Assembly: GCA_028023455.1 (NCBI GenBank)
Contig: JAQFVV010006221.1
Location: 3,257,098-3,321,097 of the forward strand
Length of the DNA stretch: 64,000 nucleotides
Reading direction: 5' to 3'
Source of the DNA: Epiperipatus broadwayi
Taxonomy: Eukaryota; Onychophora; Udeonychophora; Euonychophora; Peripatidae
Of the stretch, positions 34,758-48,048 are shown piece by piece. Numbering within the stretch: position 1 is the first letter of the stretch; each line of letters opens with the position of its first letter. The notes below the pieces were generated by a model, which was not told where the DNA came from, did no database searches, and worked only from the letters and a program-made list of their open reading frames with translations. A program made the position numbers and the translations under genes.

Positions 34758-36280
34758 TTACTATTAAAATGCTATCATCATAAACCTTCAGACAAACAAT
34801 ATTTTTATATCCATTATTTAATAATACAATTAATTTTGTTGTGTTACAAATAAAATCTTTTATTTTTTCAATATGTAAGCATAATATGGACAAAAATTAG
34901 CTTAAACATTAAAAAGAAAGAGAAATTTGTTTAAATAACATATTTTGTTAAAATAATTACATGACATTATATCATACTTATTAAATTAAATCCAAATCAC
35001 ATCAAATTATTACCATTGCATTAACCATTGAGAATTATATATTTAGAAATTCTACTTAAGATCACTGGTGAATCCTATTTGGAGGAAAATTTATTTTAGC
35101 ATTTAATCAAGAGTTTTGATGAGTCTGTGTCAGCAGTGTGTAAAATTTTTCAAATTGTTAAAACTAAATTAGATTTTACCAAGACAGCAAATAGTAAACA
35201 TAAGAATCCAAATGTAGAAGTGATGATTAATGGTAGAATTTTGTATTAATCATAAACTATGTTGTATTCTTATTTATAATATAATATTTATCTTCAAATA
35301 TAAAATAATAATTTAGTAGTTGATATAAATTATTGTAAATTCAAGTGAAATATAGAATTTAGCCAAATAATGCACAAGTCTGATTATAGATTAAAAAAAA
35401 CATAGGCTATTAATTGCTTAAAGCAGTTTCAGGTTTTGAATATCAAAAAATTTATACCATAGCTGAGTGATATCATACAGATTATATATACAATGAGCCA
35501 TTAGAAATATCTTACTTGTATCTGGGGGTACTCAAATATAGTAAAAAGTACTAGAAATTTTACAACTAAATCATTAGACATTTGATAACTTTAAAGTATT
35601 CGAAATATAACTTGTATTTAAATAATTCATATCATTTTATAATAGTACCATTAAAAATTACTAAAGAAAATGCAACCTTAAAGGAGAGTAGTTGGATAAG
35701 TTATTTTGTTTTTAGAAACAGTAGTCAGAAATGTAAATCTTTTCAAATAGTAATAAAAGTTCAGGCCTTTATATAGATTTCAAAAATTTTGACTAAATTA
35801 GGTGAAAGTTTTCATGACTAAAAAATAGTATGAAATACTTAATGTCAGTACATGTAATAAAGTTCACTAAATGCTTTGGTCATATGATTAATTTATCTTA
35901 TCCTATGTGGGATTAAGATACTTTTCAGAACTAAAATATCAGAGTTGCAGCTTCCATTTCTAGTAAAGATAAATGGAATAAATATATTTTATCTTGTAGT
36001 GAAGTTTATCGAACTATATAATTTAGGTGATAACTTACATTGATTTTGATGGATAAAAATAGATTCTTAAAAAATAGTTAGGAACAGCCTAAAAATGTTA
36101 TGGTACTTTCCCCTCTATACCAAAGTTTTTATAGAGATGATTTTAAAGTTTGAATTGTTTGATTTGAAATTTATTTAATATATCTATTACTGTCTGAATA
36201 GCAGAAATGTCACTTAAAATATATATTAACAAATAAATTAAAGATTGCATAATGCTAAATGTAACTCAAATACAGTAAAT
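34758..36280. other. Intron sequence, nothing recognised
   Basis: AT-rich sequence. A 64-residue frame at 35582-35776 has no recognisable domain and looks like chance. Confidence 0.4.
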
Positions 36281-36398
36281 GAATACAAACAAATGCTAGA
36301 ATGTTTCAACAGCACTTTTTTGTATTCAGAAACACAATGTTTGAATGAGACTTTGTATTTCTAAATACAAGTAGCACTGCTGAAACAATCTAGCATTA
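36281..36398. repeat. Short palindromic element (~118 bp)
   Basis: Arms of about 50-55 bp (starting AATACAAACAAATGCTAGA and, reversed, AATACAAACTAATGCTAGA) form a hairpin with few mismatches. Probably a small MITE or foldback element; target duplications were not evident. Confidence 0.75.
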
Positions 36399-36466
36399 GT
36401 TTGTATTAATTTATTATTAATAAATAAGATATTTGTATGAAGGTTTATGATGATGGTATATTATTC

Positions 36467-36816
36467 GATGTGATATGTTGGACTATTTTCATCATCTATG
36501 AGTGAATGTTGAATGTATAGAAAAATTTAAACTTCCAACTACAAACATCTTGTAAGTAATAACACACAAGTAGACAATACAAGTTAGTAATTACACAACA
36601 TTTCAAATAGTATTATTCTCCACTCTTTTCTTCAGGTGTTGCTGTTCTATATGCACAGTGACAATATTTGCTTAGAAATTGAACTCGCACCTTTAGATTC
36701 TTGAATATCAAATTTAAGACAAATGCTCTAACAAACTGAGTTTAAATAAAGTTTAAAATTTTCTATACATTCAACAGCCATTCATAGATTATGGAAATAG
36801 TCTCACATATCACATC
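36467..36816 (-). repeat. SINE-like repeat with hammerhead remnant, inverted ends
   Basis: The reverse strand matches the SINE at 62159-62451, including the tRNA-like segment (CAGTTTGTTAGAGCATTTG, then GGTGCGAGTTCAATT) and a hammerhead-like core: CTGAAGA at 36629-36635, GAAA at 36601-36604, with stem II now mostly G-T pairs. About 75 bp at each end are inverted copies of one another (GATGTGATATGTTGGAC...), so part of a second copy is joined in the opposite direction. It lies just before the Penelope-like relic. Confidence 0.7.
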
Positions 36817-36959
36817 TAATAACAAATAAGATGTCTTAAATTGTAATATTTAAGTAAAATTGATCTAAATTACTAATAAAAATTTTTAGACTCTTGATTG
36901 CAAAAATGAAACAAATCAATAGAGAATTTTGATACAGGCTTATAAATTATTAATGCAGT

Positions 36960-38172
36960 CAATCAATTTCCAATTTGATTCTTAAATGAAATTACAAAAA
37001 ATGTGTACTGAAGAATAAGAAGCTGAAATATGGATTTGAAATAATTTAAACTAGTCTTAAACAAAATTTTATGAGCAAGATAGATATCAGAAACTGTTAT
37101 ATACCTACATAAACATTAAGACTTATTTTGCATAAAATGGATAACATTATAAGCAGATTTTCTGTACTCTAATGGGATCACCCTTTAGGGATACTAACTG
37201 ATTTATTTATGGAATACATATATATTAATGCTTTAGAATCAGCATCTTTAAACGTTCTTGTTTGACTCAGTTATATAGATGATACATTTATCATCTAGCA
37301 ACATGGTAAAAGTAATAAACACTCAAATTAAATTTACAATGAAAACAGAGACTGATGAAAAACTTTTCATTCTCAATGTATTTGTAACCAAAAACAGAAT
37401 ATTTTATCTTTTTTTCATTTTCAGAAAAGCTACATATGTAGACATATACCTACAATTTTCATCCCATCATCATCCATCTCAATTCTTTCTGTAGCCAAAA
37501 TTATTTTAACTAGAGTAATTAACTTTTCAGTTACATAATATATGGCAGAAAAAGTAAATTATGAAAGTAATGTCTTATTAACTAATGGTTATAATAATAG
37601 AATTTAATGCCAAGCCCTAATTCAATCTCTAAATAATCAAACTTAAAAATAAAAAGAAACAATTATTAGAGTTTGTATTTCTTATATAAAAGAAACTACA
37701 GATAATATTGGAAGTATTCTAAAACATCATAATATAAACACAGCATGTATTACCAAAAAAAATAGCAACATTATAAAGTCTAAAGACTTAATCCCTCTTG
37801 AAGCTCATAGCATATAAAATTTCATGTGGCATATGTAGAGTTTTTTATGTAAGTATAAGCAATCATCATATCAGTGCTAGAAGAAATGAACATGTTAATG
37901 CAGTTAAGCAGCACTCACCATCAGTAGCACTGTCCTTTTATACTATGGATACAAGTCAAAGTACTGAGTTCTCTAATAACAGAATTCTATTCAGATGTGA
38001 CACTCCCGAACAATATAAAATCAGAGCAGCATTTGAGATCATTAAAAGGCCAGATTATAACAACAAATGTGATTACACTTGTAAAATACCTTCTATTTGG
38101 GAGAATTTGTTAAAAACCATTAATTTAAATAATTTCCGGTTTTTATTATTTCTACCTGCTTTCTATTGGTAG
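36960..38172 (+). pseudogene. Penelope-like element relic: RT and GIY-YIG
   Basis: In pieces over several frames: L-M-G-S-P then I-L-T-D-L-F-M-E-Y (about 37165-37220), Y-I-D-D-T-F-I (about 37270-37290), a frame with F-R-K-A-T-Y-V-D-I-Y-L and S-S-H-H-H-P at 37420-37480, and a 124-residue frame at 37798-38172 reading Y-K-I-S-C-G-I-C, F-Y-V-S, R-x-N-E-H as in the GIY-YIG endonuclease of Penelope-like elements, with a PLE-style end. Such elements copy RNA through an RT related to telomerase and nick DNA with the GIY-YIG domain. Stops and frameshifts make this copy dead. Confidence 0.72.
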
Positions 38173-38282
38173 AATTTTTCAATCTTATTGTAAGTCAATG
38201 TTTACAGCACTTCTACAAACATTTTTATAATTTTCATTACCCAGGTGATAGTTGATGTAACCCAGCCAAAATGTCAATATAC

Positions 38283-38610
38283 ATATAAACCATTATACAA
38301 TTACAAATATCCAGTAACACCCTCTGTTTAAAAGTCTATGTGTCAATAATAGCGAACTTCAAAATGATACCAATTTGAAGTTGTACGCTAAATGATGTTA
38401 AATATTGAAATACAAACTAACTCAAACACAGAGCATGAAATTTTAAATAAGCAAACATGCTCTGTGTTTGAGTTAGTTTGTATTTCAATATTTAACATCG
38501 TTTAGCGTACAACTTCAAATTGTTATCATTTTGAAGTTCGCTATTATTGAGATATAGACTTTTAAACAGAGGGCGTTACTGGATATTTGCAATTGTATAA
38601 TGGTTTATAT
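38283..38610. repeat. Foldback element, two 155-bp arms
   Basis: Left arm 38283-38437 and right arm 38456-38610 are nearly perfect reverse complements with an 18-base loop, starting ATATAAACCATTATACAATT. The near-perfect pairing suggests a recent insertion. It would form a strong hairpin in DUOX pre-mRNA, since it lies in the intron between the exons at 40271 and 33323. Confidence 0.92.
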
Positions 38611-40270
38611 ATTTGTATAATTATTTCAGTTAGTGTTAACAGTAACATTCTTTTCATATATATATATATTAGTGCAATAAATTATACATGGATGAACCTG
38701 GATAATATATTATTTACATATATAAAATCATAGTATTCTAATAAAAGAATTAGCCAGACAAAAGTATTCAATATCTTTTTCAATTATCCTTCAAAATTGT
38801 GATCTACATCATGTTTATATTAAGTTGTTAATTTAAGCAAATTTTTAACACAAAAGTAATATTGGTGTTTGAATGAGCAAAACATCTCTTACCTAAACAT
38901 AACTAATTAAATAGTATGAAAATCATTGAATAATTACATAATCCAATTTAGATATAATTTCCACTATTTGCAGTAATACTTTAACATTTAATTTGTTAAT
39001 CTCATAAAGTATTTTCACTTTTTAAACATGAAATTCTGTTTTAAAAACATGATTGCTCATTATTTTTGTGTAATAACTCTACTAACAATACATTTTACTT
39101 TGAAACATTATAGTACATTTACATTAATACTATAATCATAAATATTAATTCCTTAACCTTCCAGTGTTGAAATTGTTTGCAAAGAAAGAAATGACACCAA
39201 AAGAAAAATAAAAGAAGCTATTTCATGGCGAACGATCCAAACGCCGTCAATAGAAGGGATGCCTGCTTTACAATGTCGAAAAAATGGACAGGATAATGAA
39301 TTGCATAAATTTGCTTTGATTTCGTTTACATATAATAACGGTTATGAACATGGAGTAAACATATTCTGAAAGCGCTAAGCTAAATGTTATTTGTGAAAAT
39401 TTTTATTAACTTCACCTATATACGTTTAAAGCTTAAAGCATATTATAAGTATCAATGATTAATGAAAATTCTGACACGTGAGAAAGTCAAATTTTAGCAC
39501 TTTATCCTTGTTCTTGATTATTCAGTGAGAGAAAAAAAATAAGAGTATCTAAAAGTTTTGTACTTTTGATGCTTAAAATATTATTACTGATTTTTTTATA
39601 AGATTGATAGCATTGTCCATATGGGAAGATTGAAAGCAATAAATTGACAATCAGTTAATCACATTTATATTATAAGTTATTCACATGTCTGCTGTTAAGT
39701 AAAATATTGACACATAGTGTTTAACATTTGCCAAATTTTATTTTACTTAACAAAGCTCTAATGATAAAACAGAGATGCATGAATGTGTAATGTTAAAACG
39801 ATTTTATAAGTAAAGCACAAAGCAAAAATTAATTGTCCATTTATTTTTATTGTCTATTGAAGTAATAAAAATGTATATCATCGATCTGAAATGTAAAAAC
39901 AGCAAACTGCTGATTGAAAAATATGAAATATAAATTTATGAATTTTTTATGAGAACAATGTAAGTTAAAAATCCACAGTAAAGCAAAGGCTACAATAATA
40001 GAAAATTACAACATCATAAAATGTTGAACACCAAGTGAATAAATTTCTGGATGAAAAAAGATTATAATAACAGCTGAACCCCAGGTATTTGGAGTTTTTA
40101 TTGCTGTATTTCATGAAGACTGCAGGTGAAATGAAATGTAAAATTTAACATTGCTAAAATAAATTCACATCCCATATTAATTATATTGATGACTTCAAAA
40201 GTTAATGATCATAATTATAAATATTTTTCAAATTTAAAATCAATTTAACTTTTTTAAAATATATACTTAC
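38611..40270. other. Intron sequence with a possible GIY-YIG-end remnant
   Basis: Mostly AT-rich. At about 39165-39370 (plus) an open stretch reads K-I-K-E-A-I-S-W-R-T-I-Q-T-P-S-I-E-G, similar to the end of Penelope-type GIY-YIG domains (R-x-I-K-E-A-x-x-I-x-x-x-x-P-S-L-N). The patch is GC-richer than its surroundings. This is a weak call. Confidence 0.3.
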
Positions 40271-40364
40271 TCAAAATTTAATTCTTTGAAAAGACATTGA
40301 AGATGTTCTACAGGTTGGGTTGACACATGGTAGAAATTAACTAAATGTCCCACAGTGTGGATAA
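40271..40364 (-). CDS. Dual oxidase exon with haem His motif HTVGH
   Basis: 94 bp read from 40364 to 40271. The acceptor TATAG is followed by TT, which completes a Val codon begun by the last G of the exon at 53153; the donor is GTAAGT. The exon codes I-H-T-V-G-H-L-V-N-F-Y-H-V-S-T-Q, the familiar DUOX signature of the third membrane helix and following loop, and ends with two bases of an acidic codon completed at 33323. The first His lies exactly 14 residues after the F-H-K His of the previous exon, as for the haem ligands of NOX proteins. Confidence 0.92.
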
Positions 40365-40689
40365 CTATATAGATATAATTAAATGTATAAATTTAATATA
40401 TACATACACATATATAATCTTTCATAATTTTTTTAACTATTGTATATTTTCTAATATCAAACATTCCATTGACCAAAATCTCACTCAATGGTTATTAGTT
40501 TACTTTTTTGAGGAAGGAAAGATTTGCTTTGTTTTAATTACAATACTACTAAACTTTTTAAAACTTATACTTTGGGCATTTTTAATTTGCTAAACCAAAA
40601 TTTCAGTATTCTATTATTTTTGATTTTGTGTTTGCATGTTAATGGTTATTAATTAGCCTATTCATTTAATATACTGAATGTTTCTTATA

Positions 40690-40901
40690 TATGCAAGTAG
40701 AAAGATTTGAATTTAGGATTTCCCAATATATATTCATCCTTCAGCCCATCTCAAACAATCAACACACATGGCCACATATATGTGAAAGAGATAGGAACCC
40801 CAAATATACATATTTTGTGCAGAACCAGCACTCATTATTTGGGCCAGATTGTAATCTCCCACACATGTATACAATCAGTGCTCAACTTATGTTACAATAG
40901 C
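40690..40901 (+). repeat. Single arm related to the 52-kb foldback
   Basis: The segment with CACATGGCCACATATATGTG, AGAGATAGGAACCCC and TTTTGTGCAGAACCAGCA resembles 52210-52300 of the foldback at 52151-52438. It is probably a partial or older copy of the same MITE family. Confidence 0.5.
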
Positions 40902-41256
40902 AATTCCTTAAACTTTAATGGATAGACTTCAATCTTCTCACCCTTCCATCTATTCAACCATCAATTTCATTGAAAAACCAATGATGAAATGTTCAAGGCC
41001 CATACCGGATATGATATTGGAAATAGATTACATCATAGTATAAGTTCAGCCCATTCCTCTTCTATTAATATATAAGGATACCTAATGGTTCAATAATATG
41101 AACTGTTATATTGATGCAATATCTACATGGGTACAACTGTAATATTAAATCCAATAAGGGCTTTGATCTTTTCTGTCATTGGCTTTTTCAATAAAATGGA
41201 CAGTTGAATAGCTGGAAGGGTGAACAAATTAAAGCCTGTCCATTAAAGTTTAAGGA
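40902..41256. repeat. Foldback element, two ~100-bp arms
   Basis: 40902-41003 and 41159-41256 are reverse complements with few mismatches (starting TTCCTTAAACTTTAATGGA). The unrelated centre is about 155 bp. It abuts the 3' end of the LINE ORF1 remnant at 41266. Confidence 0.85.
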
Positions 41257-41265
41257 ATTTATTTC

Positions 41266-42200
41266 CTAATATAATCTGAGCACTGATTGTACATATGATG
41301 ACTGAAGGTTCTGCATAAAATACAGCTTGGTCTTTTGTACAGTTTGGATTTCATTGCAATGTATTGCCACATGGCCATGCTGTCCACATGAATAGCATTG
41401 TAGTTTCAGACCTCTTATATAAAGTGAGACCACTGCCTGCTGGTCAATAATTTTTTGGGTTGGATTGTTTTCTGGGATTACTCCATTATTCAACTTTATT
41501 TTGAATTCAAAACTGTTGCTGTATACTGGTGTGGGTATGTCTTTCAGGTATATTGGGTTTAAATATACTACTTTACCAAATGGTTCTATCATATGTTGGA
41601 AATCTTGTATGTTATAACTGAAGTATGTGTTTCTTATTGTGCCTGTAACATAGTTTTGTAAGTTCTTGTGTACTGCTATCAATGCATAATTTCCCAACTT
41701 TTTGACTTGCATTTAAAACCTGGCTCTATTGCCAAATAATGGGAGTTAGGATGATCTCCTATATGCAATACAGTATCCCATATTCCATATGTCATTAGTG
41801 CCTCATATAGCAGTTATCTGGGGAATTTATATAATGTTAGATTTTTGTCAATTGCTGATAATACAATTGATTTGGGCAAAAAAAAAAATCTTAAATGTAT
41901 TAAATAATTTTTTGGAAATTGTGTTGTTAAAATTGATGTTAATTACTTGCAGTTCTTCTGAAGTCCAATGTAAGGAGGAGGGTCTATGTTCTCATTGTTT
42001 CTAAGGCTAAGGTCATCGATATCTTTTAGATTCACTCTTCTAAATCTGGCTGTTTGCAGTGTATTTGATTCATTTTCTATGCTATTTGTTTGTTCAACTG
42101 ACTATGCAGCATTCGCATAAGTTTTGTTTTGATTATGTATCTTTATCATTATAAATTGTTTGGCACTATTTGTTTCATTATTTGTCTGTGCAGACGCCAT
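41266..42200 (-). pseudogene. LINE ORF1 with CCHC zinc knuckle, broken
   Basis: On the minus strand the frame starts at ATG 42200 (M-A-S-A-Q-T-N-N), is cut by a TAG about 50 codons later and by later changes, and reopens as 148 residues at 41712-41266. That part includes G-K-V-V-Y-L-N-P and a zinc knuckle C-Y-S-C-G-Q-H-G-H-V-A-I-H-C. This fits the nucleic-acid-binding ORF1 protein of a non-LTR retrotransposon. A second worn copy lies at about 60360-60760 on the same strand. The ORF2 part is missing here; the copy ends at the foldback element. Confidence 0.6.
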
Positions 42201-42209
42201 GTTTTTTTT

Positions 42210-45200
42210 TTTTGGTATCAAATTTGTTTTTTGTAAATTAGGTTAATTATTTTTATATTATGAAATAACATTCACTAGTGTCACTTGGGATTGTTATCCT
42301 TTTGCTGTTTGTTACTTTTGTTATAAAGTTGGTATCCTTTTTTGGTATTTTTTTCCATTTGAACTTACAGGTATGTGTGATGTCTTGCTCCTGTTAGTGC
42401 AGCAAAACCACATTATGATTATTGTTGTTGTTGTTATTATTATTATTATTATACATATACAAAGAGATCTTAAATTTCTTCATAAATTTATTTCCCAAAA
42501 TACTTTTGTATCTAACTTGTTTTCTAGATTAACTGTCAAAAAAAAACAATTATAATAATCATAATCACAATATTTTTGAACCTAAAATTTGTAAGTCTGA
42601 TATGTTAAAAATTTCCCCATTATTTCATTTACCCAGAACTTATAATAAAGATTTTGCTAATAAAGACATTTTTAATTTAGATTTTAAACAATTTAGTAAA
42701 GCCATCTTAAAAAAATACTATCTTTAATTTCATTTGGTGTATTACCTTTTTTCTTCATTTTACTGTTTTTATATTTTGTTGCTTATTTATATTTGTATAT
42801 AATAATTAACTTACTGTGCAATCTGTAATTAGTTAAATGCTGTTGATATGTACTTTAAATAAAGAATTGAAATGAATTATTATTATTATTGTTGTAAAAT
42901 AAATTTTGATTTTGGAATGCAGGATGAATTTAATATTAGAGTGAAGAATGAGCATAACCTTGGTTTTTGATGATGAACATGACATCAATTACATGAGGTT
43001 ATAAATAAGACTGAATGATTGAAATTTACTTTTAACATCCTGATTTTCTGTGAATCATATCCAAATTCATTTACAAATTGTAGTTTTATTTTATAATTAT
43101 CTTCTTGATAATTATGAATTACTGGAATAGAAAGGATTATATTTATCTGGTAGGCCAGGCTGGTTTTCTGAATATTTGTTAAAAAAGAAAAAGGCAATTT
43201 ACAGCATTCAAATTCATCTTAATATTTTTCTGCTGAAGGAGGATAAACACATATAAACAAAATGTTTTAATTGTGAAACATTGAAATCAACAATATATTG
43301 CTATATATAATAATTATTTCTACCTATCGATATGATTTTATAATACCCATGAAGTATTTTAACATAGGATTTAAACCAACTTATTTCTATATCACATAAG
43401 TCATAAGTGGAGGACAGCATCTACTTATATATAATGCTATTACAATACTAAATGTTTGTTAAATAGAAGAAAAAACAATTCAATACTTCAAAAGTATTGA
43501 AATCTGACAAATATACTTTATTTTTGAATAACAATTATAATACGTTTTACTTTGATTGAATTAATGGATATCATTGATTTATTTAAAGCTCACAGAATTG
43601 ACATTTGAACTATTGTATTTCTTTGAAGTACCTGTGTAGAAGGATGGTGTTCAGGTCATATATTAATGTGTTTTATTTATATATTTATTTGTATTATATT
43701 TTATTAACCTTATCGATTACTATATTATACGTTAGTTAATTGTTTGTTTATAAATGTAAAATAGAAGAAAGTTAAGTTTAGTTTAAATTTAAAATTTGCA
43801 TCCTAAATTTTAATGGTTAAAATTATAATTTGAAATATCATATGTTTATTCATTGGTGATAAATTATTTTAATATGCATATTGCGAGTATAGAAAATTTG
43901 GAACGATTGTATTGCAAAAATCATTTATTGATATTATATTTTGAAAATAAAGTGAATGAATAAATGTACTTATTATTATAATTTATCTTAATAAATTATT
44001 ATATTGCTAATAATATATAATTATCATAGCTTTCTTGTATTTTAAACTGTGTGTGCAGCAACATTTTGTTTTTACATAAATTTTAAATATATAATAAACA
44101 TGAAATTAGATGAGTTTTTGCGGTAAAACTACCTATTTTTATAAATATTAATTAAGATGAAGAATATATTTCATAAAATTTATTTGAAGTGTATATCATA
44201 AATGTTATTATACATTTGAAAAATAACTAAAAAATTTGTTTAATTAAAAATTCAAACATAGATAGATTAATAAGAGAAAGTAGATTATCTGTCTTAATTT
44301 ACTAAAAATAAACTTTGGATAAAAATTGTAATCAGTATATTAACTAAGAAAAAAGATAATCCCCTCTTTATAGACAAAGATGAATTACAAATGATAATTG
44401 AATTGAAAAATACAATAGTTCCTCAGAAGATAAAAACCTACTAATTAAGTAGGCTAATATAAAAGTGAGAACAGAATTTTTTAGGGCACTTCAATTCTAA
44501 CGATTGAGAGCCATAGAAGAAGAATATTCAGTCTGAGTAATATCTAGCATAATGAATAAATTAGTAGATCTAGGGACTTTCTACAGGTCACATTTGATCT
44601 TAATTATGGTTGAAAAATTAATAATGGTAGTTGCAAAAATTTTTAGAGAAAGTTTATAGAGTTAAATACTTAGAACATAAACTGATAATGGAATTAATGA
44701 TAGTCAAAAAGAACATAAACTGATAATGGAATTAATGATAGTCAAAATAAAGAATTACAATTTTCAAATTGATTTAGTAGGATTGGAGAGCAATAAAAAG
44801 TAAAAAAAAAATTATTGAAAATGGAAAAATATTGAATCATATTTTTAAACATAAAAATTATGAAGAACTTTTTAAAAGTATTAAAAAGAGAGTAGATCAA
44901 ATAATAGAAAGAATTGAAAAAAGTAGTCTGCAGATATGAAAAATGATCTGTTTGCAAAGAAAATAAATTAAATAACTTTTAATATATATAAAAGTAATAT
45001 GAAAGTATAATATCTAATACTATAATTTAAAAAAATCAAAGGACTATATTTATAATTGTTGACTATAAAAATCAAATGTAAAAATATAAACAATACATTT
45101 TTAAAAAATACAATATTTAAAGTAAAAATAACAAATATAATGACTGATGATGAATTTATGATAATAACAATTTATTATTTATTTACTCAGACATTATAAC

Positions 45201-45234
45201 AACTAATAGGCTATTTACAGTAGAATATTATATA
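42210..45234. other. Intron sequence with a small tandem duplication
   Basis: AT-rich with a (GTT)n/(ATT)n run at about 42421-42451. A 38-bp unit starting GAACATAAACTGATAATGG is duplicated in tandem at 44673-44747. No gene seen. Confidence 0.45.
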
Positions 45235-45385
45235 TAATATCTTATTTTGATTAATAATAATAATCAAAGAGTTGTATAAGATTGAGCAGCAAAAATGGTA
45301 GAGATGGAACAATAATCCATGGATTTTGAGTTCCAGAATTTGATACTCTACCACTATACCAGGCAGAACAGCAGTATGCCATATA
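45235..45385 (-). repeat. Possible tRNA-derived SINE
   Basis: The minus strand has an A-box-like GTATAGTGGTAGAGTATC near 45340-45357, as in tRNA-Asp/Gly type heads, and a worn B-box-like segment about 40 bases later. It ends in a short (ATT)n tail next to 45255. No target duplication was confirmed. Confidence 0.4.
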
Positions 45386-46149
45386 ATATACAAATTTCGA
45401 GAGACTAATAGTGTTTATATTAATTTTTGAATGACATGAAAATTTTATTTTATTAAAAATATTATTATCACTAAATACATTATATTAACTTCTTGGCATT
45501 CTCCTTGGATAAAGATAAAATTTGCATACAAAGTTTTATGCAAATATGTTGACAATTTAAAAATATCCAATTGTTTGATACATTTTTGTGAAAGTATTAT
45601 AAATATTTTGAAGATCAAACCCTCAACTTTCATTTTTTAGTATAATGTCCAATATAAATTTTATGACAGTTATATTTTATTATTATTCTTTAGACTAGAT
45701 GATTATCTAAAAGATTAAATTTCAAGATATTTAAATGTTATGTATTGCTTGAATAAAATTAATATGTAATTTGACTATTAATTCCAAGATTTAAAATCCA
45801 TAAAATATCATGATGAAACAAATGTTTCGAAAAATATTTATAAAGTTCAATATATATTTGTTAAGTATGCAAATCATACTCATTACTGAGTAACATTTGA
45901 GATTAAGAAAGTTGAATGTGCTATTGGTTGAAAATAAGATACACAAAATGTTTTGCTTTTTTTTTTTTCAGGCAAATGATGAATTTTTTTAAAAATATCA
46001 CGATAGTAATTTTTAGATTTTAGTATCATGAGGAAAAATAACAGGAATTTTGTAATAACAAATTGTGTATTTATTTTCCAAATTGAATCTCTTATACGGT
46101 AGTGTCCTTTTTTAATGCAATGCACCAATTAAAATATGTTTTTCACTTT

Positions 46150-46830
46150 TTGAAATTGTCTGGAAACTCTTATGAAATGATGTCTTTTAACACCTCTATT
46201 TTTTTCTTTACCACTTTTAAGTCTGCAAAAAAAATTTTTTTAAGCATTTTTTATTTGAGATAATAAAGAGAAGTTACATGGAGCAAAATCGGCAAATATG
46301 TCTAATAGGTAAGCTAGGGTATGCTGAATTTAATTTAAAATTGTTTAACCCTCAAGGCTTTGCATGCTGGTGCATTATCATGGTAAAGCTTGAACTTCCC
46401 ACTAAGCCAAAAATTGGGATGTTTCATTTTATCACATCATGAGTTTTAAATGCCTGGTCATTACCAACAAATTGAAAATAAACAATGCCATTTGCATCCA
46501 AAAAAAAAAATAAAACAGTTTTGTTTTGACATTGGATCTTGTTCATAATGCTTTTTTGGGATGTGGTAAATTTGATACTTCCATCTAACAACTCATAAAC
46601 TTATCGTTTTGTCCACAGCACTGATTCAAGTAGTACAACGGTTTTCCTTGCCATCCCCCCCCTAACAGAAAACAGAATTTCACATTGATTAAACTTTTCA
46701 GCCCTTACAAAAGTCAACAAATGTAGTGAGATGCGTTTAACAAAAAAAATTATTATGCCAGAACCCAACTTATCTTGATGATGATAGTTATCATACCAGT
46801 GCAGGGAGAGGTGAGTTTTTTCAAGGGGAA
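46150..46830 (-). pseudogene. Mariner-type transposase relic
   Basis: The minus strand shows pieces of a mariner transposase: F-F-L-D-A-N-G-I-V-Y-F-Q-F-V (first catalytic Asp region, about 46465-46510) and Y-H-D-N-A-P-A (second Asp region, about 46362-46383), followed by remnants of the P-D-L-A-P region near 46280. Stops and shifts occur throughout. No terminal repeats were identified, so the ends are approximate. Confidence 0.65.
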
Positions 46831-48048
46831 TCTAGCAGCAGAACAATTCCAGTTATTTGTAGATATCCCCTAGTATTTAATTTTTTGTTTACAATTTTAA
46901 GTGATTTATATGTCTGATAACATCTTATATTATATGATGTTTTGATAACACTAACATTTGCAACCATCAACATATACAAGAATAGAAGAATATTTAATAA
47001 ATTTATTAAGATATAAATTTTGAAATAATTAATAAAGTTTCATTAATTAGATATGTATCAAATTAATTCATTAGTGTGATTGAAAGTATAATGCATCATG
47101 TTTAACTTTTGTTAAATACTTATGATAAATAAAAAATATATCTAAAGCTAAATAATTTTAATACTTTTCCCCCAGTAGGATTAACAGATCTGTTTTAATA
47201 AGTTTTCATGATAGTCATCTAAAATATGTCATAAGTTCTGATCAGAAATATAGTTTTAGATCAGGTGTGGGCAAACTTAAAGGTAGCATGATCGACTTTT
47301 ATATTTATTATCTATCGGGCGATTGACTTTTTGGTAATAAAGGAATAAATAATATCTTATAAAATTTAAATTTTGTTTATTGATTATTATTAATTATATA
47401 CTTTTGTTACGTTGACAGAAATAAGCTTTCTAAAGATTGATTGGAAAAATTCCTACGGAGTGTGAATTGCTGTAAACTAAAAAAATTAAAAAAACTACAT
47501 TTGATTAACCATATCATTTTTATTGATAAGATGTACAATGCAAAATCTTAGCGGTGGTAATAATTAATTAATGAGTGAAACAACAGAAAAATTATCTAAT
47601 TAAATTATTTATTACTGACTATTTTATTATAATTCAATATAATATAATTATTTTTTTCATGAAGAAGAATGGCATTCCATTTCTTCACAAATTCACCTTC
47701 AAGCCAAAAAACGTAATATGTTTTAATGCCAATTTTTTAGTTGCTAAATGCTAAATACGCCTATATTAAAATAAAAATCTTATCAAACACCTATTTTTAT
47801 TGAAATCGAAAAAGACGGAAAATGTTAAAGTAAAATAATTATGTGCATGTATAAATGCAAATGGACACATAAAAATGCTATGAACTAATTAGGCGAATTA
47901 TTTAAAGATCAGCAACTCTGATTAAATATCAAATAGCCTTATAGCAAATTTAATTAAATGCCATCGGAAAACACGTATTAAATTCCTAACAAGAATCATC
48001 TGAAAAAAGAAATGAAATTAATTAAAAAGATAAGAACTCGTATTAAAT

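Noticed and set aside
40769-40790. Minus-strand H-x-x-G-H motif considered as the missing DUOX helix
   Set aside because: It lies in a MITE arm, is followed by a stop and has no splice sites; the true exon was found at 40271-40364.
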